From NCBI GenBank assembly GCA_003140785.1, contig PLKY01000152.1, forward strand, positions 1 to 11,026: 11,026 nucleotides of DNA, read 5' to 3'. The notes beneath the pieces are model-generated. The model saw nothing but the letters and a program-made list of their open reading frames with translations. It was not told where the DNA came from and did no database searches. The translations under genes were made by a program, and so were the position numbers. Shown here piece after piece: positions 7,202 through 11,026 of this stretch. Within the stretch, counting starts at the first letter, position 1; each line of letters starts with the position of its first letter. The DNA comes from Acidobacteriaceae bacterium (lineage in GTDB: Bacteria; Acidobacteriota; Terriglobia; Terriglobales; Acidobacteriaceae).

Positions 7202-7559
7202 AAAGTGGCTTAGCAGGCAAATGCATTACGCCTCCGACCTCTCAAAGTCGCGACTCAATGGTCATCTCCCGATCTATAAAATCTACTCCATTGGAGCGAA
7301 CCGGATGGCGGCGCAGCAGAGCATCGACGACATTGCGAGGCTAGGCGGCCTGCTTGCAGAGCGGCCAAGGCTCGCTGTGATGGTCCCATTCCGCCAGCCG
7401 CTGAATATCCAATTCCTGGTGGCACCGCGAGAATTATTCTTCCTCGTTGTCGCGAAAATGCAAACCTGAAGGCACTATCCGAATAGAGCGCTTTATGGAA
7501 TCACCCGGTGAAAACCGCAAAGGTGAATATTCCAGTCTGCGATTGCTCGTGGAAAGAAA

Positions 7560-9119
7560 ATGGATAGCCCGTCTACGATGCCCTCGAACACGCATCTCCC
7601 CCTGCGCGCTGCGCAATACGTGCGCATGTCTACGGAACACCAGCAATATTCTCCTGAAAGCCAGCTTGAGGTTATCCGTCAGTATGCAGCGGCCCATCAG
7701 ATGGAGATCGTGCGGGAATACGCCGATCACGGGCGCACGGGCCTTAACATCGCAGGACGCGAAGGCTTGAGTCGGTTAATGGAGGACGTTGAGGCCAAAC
7801 GGATCAACTTCTCGGCCTTACTGGTGTACGACGTTAGTCGCTGGGGCCGATTTCAGGACGTCGACGAGAGTGCCTACTACGAATACGTGCTCAAAAGGGC
7901 CGGCGTTCGGGTTCATTACTGTGCCGAGCAATTTGAGAACGACGGCAGCATGTCCTCGTCCGTGTTGAAAACGCTGAAGCGGTCGATGGCGGCAGAATAT
8001 AGCCGTGAGCTATCGGTAAAAGTCTTCTCCGGGCAGTGCCGTCTTATCGAGTTGGGATTTCGACAGGGTGGCCCGGCTGGATATGGGCTGAGGCGTCAAC
8101 TGATCGACCGAGACCGGAACCCCAAGGGCTTGTTAGCAAGGGGCGAACGAAAGAGCCTGCAAACGGACCGCGTCATTCTGGTCCCTGGTCCTGATGTAGA
8201 GATCGATGTTGTTCGCGGAATTTACGAGTCGTTTATCGAAGACAGCAAGACCGAACGCGAGATCATGACTGAGTTGAATGGCCGCGGCATTCTGGGCGAA
8301 GAAGGACGTCCATGGACGCGGGCGACAGTTCATCAGGTGCTGACCAACCCAAAATACATTGGCGCGAATACTTACAACAGGAGATCTTTCAAGCTGAAGC
8401 ATCGGCGCGTCAACAATCCGACACAAATGTGGATTTGTCGCGACGGTGCTTTTGATCCGATCGTCACGCCGAGCATCTTTGAACGGGCGCGGACCATCAT
8501 TGAGTCTCGGCACGTCAACCTAACCGACCAGGACCTCCTCGAAAAGTTGCGCGCGCTGCTGCGCGAACGAGGCCGTCTCTCTGGCATGGTCATCGATGAA
8601 TGTGATGACATGCCATCGAGCTCTTGCTATTCCGCGCGATTTGGCAGCCTCGCGCATGCATATACGTTGATCGGGTGGACACCGGGCCGTGACTATTCCT
8701 ACATCGAAATCAACCGCGCGATTCGCAGACGGCACGCAGATATTATTTCGTCCATCTTTGATCAGCTGCTGGCGCTGGGCGCGACCGTGAGCGTCGATCC
8801 CAAGACAGACCTTCTTCGCATCAATTCCGAGTATTCGGCCTCGCTGATTCTCGCTCGATGCCGTGAGTCACGCACAGGCTTTCGCCGGTGGCACCTGCGG
8901 TTCGACGAGAGTCTTCGGCCGGACGTCATTATTGCGGCGCGTCTTCAGCAGGGAAATGAAGAGATTCTTGACTACTTCCTCTTTCCCCGGCACGACGAAT
9001 TAGCGGAACACTTGAGCTTGAGGCAAGAAAATGGACTCGTGCTGGACGTCTATCGCTTTAATAACCTGAACTTCTTCATGGAGATGGCGGAGAGGGTTCG
9101 AATTGAGGGGGCAGCGTGA
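7560..9119 (+). CDS. large serine recombinase without zinc ribbon
   Basis: This 519-residue DNA recombinase cuts and rejoins DNA through a Ser-DNA intermediate. The resolvase-type catalytic domain covers about 15-165: QYVRMST at 19-25 with Arg22 and the likely nucleophile Ser24, PESQ, EYADHGRTG, and VYDVSRWGRFQD with Asp91, Arg94 and Arg97. The Recombinase domain follows (about 170-300), with PAGYGLRR, PWTRATVHQVLTNPKYIGANTYNRR and FDPIVTPSIFERA. The usual Cys4 zinc beta-ribbon is absent: no CxxC pairs follow. In its place is a C-terminal half with a YSARFGSLAHAYTLIGW motif near 357-373, which I associate with a separate serine-recombinase group, and a further unrecognised 120 residues. Start at ATG 7560 follows GGAAAG by only 3 bases; Met7 (7578) is an alternative. 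The stop overlaps the ParB-like start by 3 bases, indicating coupled translation. It seems intact and could be active. Confidence 0.9.
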   Translation: MDSPSTMPSNTHLPLRAAQYVRMSTEHQQYSPESQLEVIRQYAAAHQMEIVREYADHGRTGLNIAGREGLSRLMEDVEAKRINFSALLVYDVSRWGRFQDVDESAYYEYVLKRAGVRVHYCAEQFENDGSMSSSVLKTLKRSMAAEYSRELSVKVFSGQCRLIELGFRQGGPAGYGLRRQLIDRDRNPKGLLARGERKSLQTDRVILVPGPDVEIDVVRGIYESFIEDSKTEREIMTELNGRGILGEEGRPWTRATVHQVLTNPKYIGANTYNRRSFKLKHRRVNNPTQMWICRDGAFDPIVTPSIFERARTIIESRHVNLTDQDLLEKLRALLRERGRLSGMVIDECDDMPSSSCYSARFGSLAHAYTLIGWTPGRDYSYIEINRAIRRRHADIISSIFDQLLALGATVSVDPKTDLLRINSEYSASLILARCRESRTGFRRWHLRFDESLRPDVIIAARLQQGNEEILDYFLFPRHDELAEHLSLRQENGLVLDVYRFNNLNFFMEMAERVRIEGAA

Positions 9120-9538
9120 ACGAACAAATCATCGAGCGCATCTCCATTGCTCAAATCAACATTGCAAATCCACGTTCGCGCAGCTGCGGCAGATGGCAGA
9201 TGATGGTCGCGAACATCAGAGAAGTGGGACTAAAGAAACCCATCACGGTGGTGCGGCGCAAAGAAGCCGGCTCTGATGGAATGCTATTCGATCTCGTCTG
9301 TGGTCAAGGAAGAATTGAAGCATTTTCCGCGCTTGGCGGGACTATGATTCCCGCGATCATTACCGAGGCAACCCGCGAAGATCAGTTCCTCATGAGCTTG
9401 ATCGAGAATATCGCCCGACGCCCGGCGTCGAACCGAGACATCATCCGTGAGGTTCGCAGCCTTCGCGAGCGCGGATATAACGTCGCCGACATTGCTAAGA
9501 AGGTCAGATTCGCACCATTCCGGTCCCGGACTGGGTGA
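9116..9538 (+). CDS. ParB/RepB-like protein, 3'-truncated and fused out of frame to integrase DNA
   Basis: The GTG start at 9116 overlaps the recombinase TGA (9117-9119), with GAGGGGG just before it. The first 129 or so residues are a ParB/RepB-type N-terminal domain: ANPR near 17-20, GLKKPITVV at 38-46, CGQGRIEAF at 62-70 (the ParB box II position, where GERR is usual) and LIENIARR at 95-102 (Glu97, Asn98, Arg101). It stops at VADIAKKV, inside the helix-turn-helix that should follow. The last 11 residues or so are an out-of-frame reading of a tyrosine recombinase gene. Intact relatives are about 300 residues, so the DNA-binding and C-terminal parts are missing and the product is probably non-functional. 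ParB-like partners of this recombinase type may bind sites on the element; that role is inferred. Confidence 0.75.
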   Translation: MNEQIIERISIAQINIANPRSRSCGRWQMMVANIREVGLKKPITVVRRKEAGSDGMLFDLVCGQGRIEAFSALGGTMIPAIITEATREDQFLMSLIENIARRPASNRDIIREVRSLRERGYNVADIAKKVRFAPFRSRTG

Positions 9539-9891
9539 AGGCTGGAATTGACGCATGGACGAGTGCCGCCGGGATTACGACCGGTGCGCTCCTTCGGTCG
9601 ATCAACAAGGGCGGCAGGATTTGGGGCACTGGATTCAGCCCCAAGGTCATTTGGGGTGTCGTAAAGCAAAAAGCAAAGGGTTGTGAGATTCCGTCTCTCG
9701 CGCCCCATGACCTTCGGCGGACTTGCGCCCGTCTTTGCCATCAAGCCGGTGGTGAACTGGAGCAGATTCAGTTCCTTCTGGGGCACGTTTCCGTGCAAAC
9801 AACCGAGCGGTATCTGGGCTGCAAACAGCGTTTCCGCAACGCGGTGAATGATCGGATCGGGCTGGAACCAGATCCCCAGGGATCCCCCTAG
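9505..9891 (+). pseudogene. 3' fragment of a tyrosine recombinase/integrase
   Basis: In the frame of the TAG stop (9889-9891) the DNA encodes an integrase C-terminal part, beginning IRTIPVPDWVKAGIDAW at 9508. Catalytic residues of the second half are present: His (codon 9706) and Arg (9715) in HDLRRT, His (9784) in LLGH and the nucleophile Tyr (9811) in ERYLG. The N-terminal core-binding domain and the first catalytic Arg are absent, and a stop in this frame at 9496-9498 lies in ParB-derived DNA, so no complete enzyme can be made. An internal GTG at 9535 would give only 118 residues. It is a relic of XerD-like phage or element integrases, left by a deletion or recombination that joined it to the ParB-like gene. 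Confidence 0.85.
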
Positions 9892-9979
9892 ATCCCGCAC
9901 TGCTGGCGACAAGGACATATCGGTACTGATTTCTTTCCTTCGAGTTCCACACTAAACAATCCCGCACTCCTTAAAGGAG
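9871..9979. repeat. short direct repeats at the right end of the integrase fragment
   Basis: GATCCC occurs at 9871, 9881 and 9891, exactly 10 bp apart. ATCCCGCACT occurs at 9892-9901 and again at 9959-9968, the first copy beginning right after the integrase stop. The second copy runs into CTCCTTAAAGGAG (9967-9979), a near-perfect palindrome. The pair could be a scar (target duplication or att-like repeat) enclosing 57 bp, or chance. Confidence 0.4.
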
Positions 9980-10167
9980 AGGCTCGGCCAGCATCATCCT
10001 GTTTCGAATAGGGGAAATGCTGAAAACTCGTTGGAACTCGATCACATGATCAAGTCTGCGGAAACAGTACCGAGGCTTTTCGAATGTTCATGCCGAGCGC
10101 TTCAAGGTGAATTCTGTTTAGCTGCCCCGTATGGCCGGAATCTCCACAGCGTCAGTGATTCAAGTGC
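9892..10167. other. noncoding stretch between integrase remnant and cytochrome regulatory region
   Basis: Apart from the repeats at its left end I see no gene, RNA or terminator. A short inverted repeat GATCA-CA-TGATC lies at 10040-10051. An AGTGA half-site at 10154-10158 precedes the three regulatory palindromes by 14 bp. Confidence 0.4.
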
Positions 10168-10251
10168 AGTGACTACCGTCACATCTCATGTTGCGTGAGC
10201 TAGCTCACACTCTTTTCCCATGCAGCCTTCGAAGCTGTGACTCGTATCACT
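10168..10251 (+). promoter_or_regulatory. three CRP/FNR-family-like palindromes upstream of the cytochrome gene
   Basis: Three sites fit TGTGA-N6-TCACA with 9 of 10 bases each. Site 1 (10168-10183) is AGTGA-CTACCG-TCACA. Site 2 (10194-10209) is CGTGA-GCTAGC-TCACA, containing the perfect palindrome GTGAGCTAGCTCAC (10195-10208). Site 3 (10236-10251) is TGTGA-CTCGTA-TCACT. Centres are 26 and 42 bp apart. Site 3 ends at the base before GAGG, the Shine-Dalgarno of the gene at 10264, so binding there should repress, whereas the upstream sites could activate. No convincing -10 was found. The half-sites match the E. coli CRP consensus; which regulator acts here is unknown. Confidence 0.6.
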
Positions 10252-10263
10252 GAGGCCCCATCC

Positions 10264-11026
10264 ATGAATAGCAAATGGCTATCCCTGCTCTTCGCTGCGA
10301 TGTTCGCAGGCCTGTCGGTGCTGGCAGTCCTTTCGCTTCCGCCCAAGGCAGATGCTATTCCAGCTTTTTCGCGCAAGTACGGCACCTCTTGCACCACGTG
10401 CCACTCCGATTTTCCCAAGCTCAATGATTTCGGGAAGGCTTTCAAAGATGCGGGCTTCAAGTTCCCCAAAGACGATGAATCCTTTCTAAAGACGCCGCCC
10501 GTGTTGCTCGGCGCTCCCGCGCAGGCCGAGTTATGGCCGCACACGGTGTATCCAGGCTCCATCCCCGGTCTGCTGCCGGTCGGGTTGCGCTACAACACTT
10601 ACTACCAGCAGGTAAGTAACAATCGGAATAACTTCAATCTAGTTCTTCCCGCGGGCACCGTTGGCAATTTCATTCCCAAGTCCGATTTTCAGCCCGGATA
10701 CTTCAGTATCTTCACAGCCGGCAACTTCGGCACCGGCATTTCGTGGTGGGTGGATGACGACATCAGCGTTGCAGGCGCCAATGCCAATGGCGCCTTGGGC
10801 GACGGCTATCTGAAATTCAACGATGTCAGCCGCTTTCTCAAGCTGCCAAAGGACTCGCTGAACCTGCGTGCCGGTCAGTTCGAATTGGATCTGCCCTTCA
10901 GCCAGGCACGCACCTGGAACCTGAGCGGCTGGGACATTTTTAGCGAAGCCAACGTTGGCATACAGAACGGACTTGGCCCGGCGCAGAACGTGAACAACGG
11001 ATCTAAGCTCGAAGATGCGGCAAACG
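10264..11026 (+). CDS. secreted monoheme c-type cytochrome with porin-like C-terminal part (Cyc2-like architecture), 3' end outside window
   Basis: The frame from ATG 10264 stays open for 254 codons to the right edge. GAGG (10252-10255) lies 8 bases before the start. Residues 1-31 form a signal peptide (hydrophobic 5-25, cleavage probably after Ala-Asp-Ala). One heme-binding motif, CTTCH at 43-47, sits in IPAFSRKYGTSCTTCHSDF, followed by FPKLNDFGKAFKDAGFKFP. This arrangement, FxRxxGxSCxxCH then PxLxxFGxxFKxxG, resembles Cyc2-type outer-membrane cytochromes, in which one N-terminal heme is fused to a beta-barrel. After about residue 95 the chain has alternating, aromatic-rich barrel-like strands (VGLRYNTYYQQV, LNLRAGQFELDLPF). 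No further CxxCH occurs in the visible part. Such proteins move electrons across the outer membrane, in Cyc2 during iron oxidation; substrate and direction here are not shown. The barrel is incomplete in this window, so it could also be another cytochrome with a beta-rich tail. Confidence 0.75.
   Translation, partial: MNSKWLSLLFAAMFAGLSVLAVLSLPPKADAIPAFSRKYGTSCTTCHSDFPKLNDFGKAFKDAGFKFPKDDESFLKTPPVLLGAPAQAELWPHTVYPGSIPGLLPVGLRYNTYYQQVSNNRNNFNLVLPAGTVGNFIPKSDFQPGYFSIFTAGNFGTGISWWVDDDISVAGANANGALGDGYLKFNDVSRFLKLPKDSLNLRAGQFELDLPFSQARTWNLSGWDIFSEANVGIQNGLGPAQNVNNGSKLEDAAN

Larger units (their letters stand above)
6939..7559. other. repeat-rich, AT-rich leader region upstream of the serine recombinase
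   Basis: This 621-bp stretch carries no gene I would defend. It holds three tandem inverted repeats (6976-7061), five CAGGGAA motifs (7052-7201) and, further on, a more GC-rich stretch (about 7290-7440) just before the recombinase. A plus-strand frame is open over 7113-7469 but runs through the repeats and matches no family; the part from about 7300 (AAQQSIDDIARLGGLLAERP) looks more protein-like and may be a decayed gene. The recombinase Shine-Dalgarno GGAAAG (7551-7556) ends the region. Confidence 0.5.
6976..9891 (+). mobile_element. remnant mobile region: repeats, serine recombinase, cut ParB-like gene, tyrosine recombinase tail
   Basis: Two unrelated site-specific recombinases lie in one orientation, one of them only a fragment, with a chimeric ParB junction between them, so this is an integrated element that has been rearranged. 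Limits are approximate: the left is set at the first inverted repeat, the right at the stop of the integrase fragment. No terminal repeats, target duplication or tRNA gene were found that fix the ends. Confidence 0.45.

Noticed and set aside
7113..7469. 118-residue open frame between the repeats and the recombinase
   Set aside because: Its first half is made of the CAGGGAA repeats and it has no family match or convincing Shine-Dalgarno; only the second half looks faintly coding.
10200..10562. 120-residue minus-strand open frame at the cytochrome start
   Set aside because: It is antisense to the signal peptide and heme motif of the cytochrome and also covers the operator sites.

Overview
The window reads as chromosomal DNA of an Acidobacteriota bacterium (Terriglobia-like). 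The reasons are a very large Oar-type TonB-dependent receptor with an N-terminal carboxypeptidase-regulatory-like domain, a small membrane-anchored protein with the same type of domain, a Tat-exported glucoamylase-family protein, and moderately high GC. The taxonomic call is inference from gene families, not from a marker gene.

Left part (1-5930): a minus-strand Tat-exported glucoamylase-family gene runs off the left edge. It is divergent from a plus-strand membrane-anchored protein (1045-2058). Between them lies a perfect TATAAT box for the minus-strand gene, preceded by a perfect 16-bp palindrome that sits like an operator in the promoter spacer. Next comes the 1179-residue TonB-dependent receptor (2330-5869), closed by a strong intrinsic terminator (14-bp stem). 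Together these look like a surface and export module for handling oligo- or polysaccharides, but the substrate is not visible.

Middle (5930-6940): a compact TrmO/TsaA-type tRNA-modification gene (6001-6474), then a 67-residue unknown protein with a Cys-rich tail (6735-6938). The ribosome binding site of the small gene lies in one arm of a small GC hairpin.

Accessory region (about 6976-9891): an AT-rich noncoding stretch holds three consecutive inverted repeats and five copies of CAGGGAA. It is followed by a large serine recombinase (7560-9119) translationally coupled to a ParB/RepB-like gene. The ParB gene is cut after about 129 codons and joined directly to the 3' end of a tyrosine recombinase (catalytic H-R-H-Y retained, N-terminal half and first Arg missing). 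This is a mobile-element remnant with a clear rearrangement scar near 9502-9507. The repeat-rich leader is the best candidate here for an undescribed recombination or regulatory site.

Right part (9892-11026): about 370 bp without a gene lead to a secreted monoheme cytochrome with a porin-like C-terminal part, recalling Cyc2-type cytochrome-porin fusions; it is cut by the right edge. Its upstream region carries three CRP-like palindromes (each 9 of 10 to TGTGA-N6-TCACA), the last touching the ribosome binding site. This suggests control by a CRP/FNR-family regulator.
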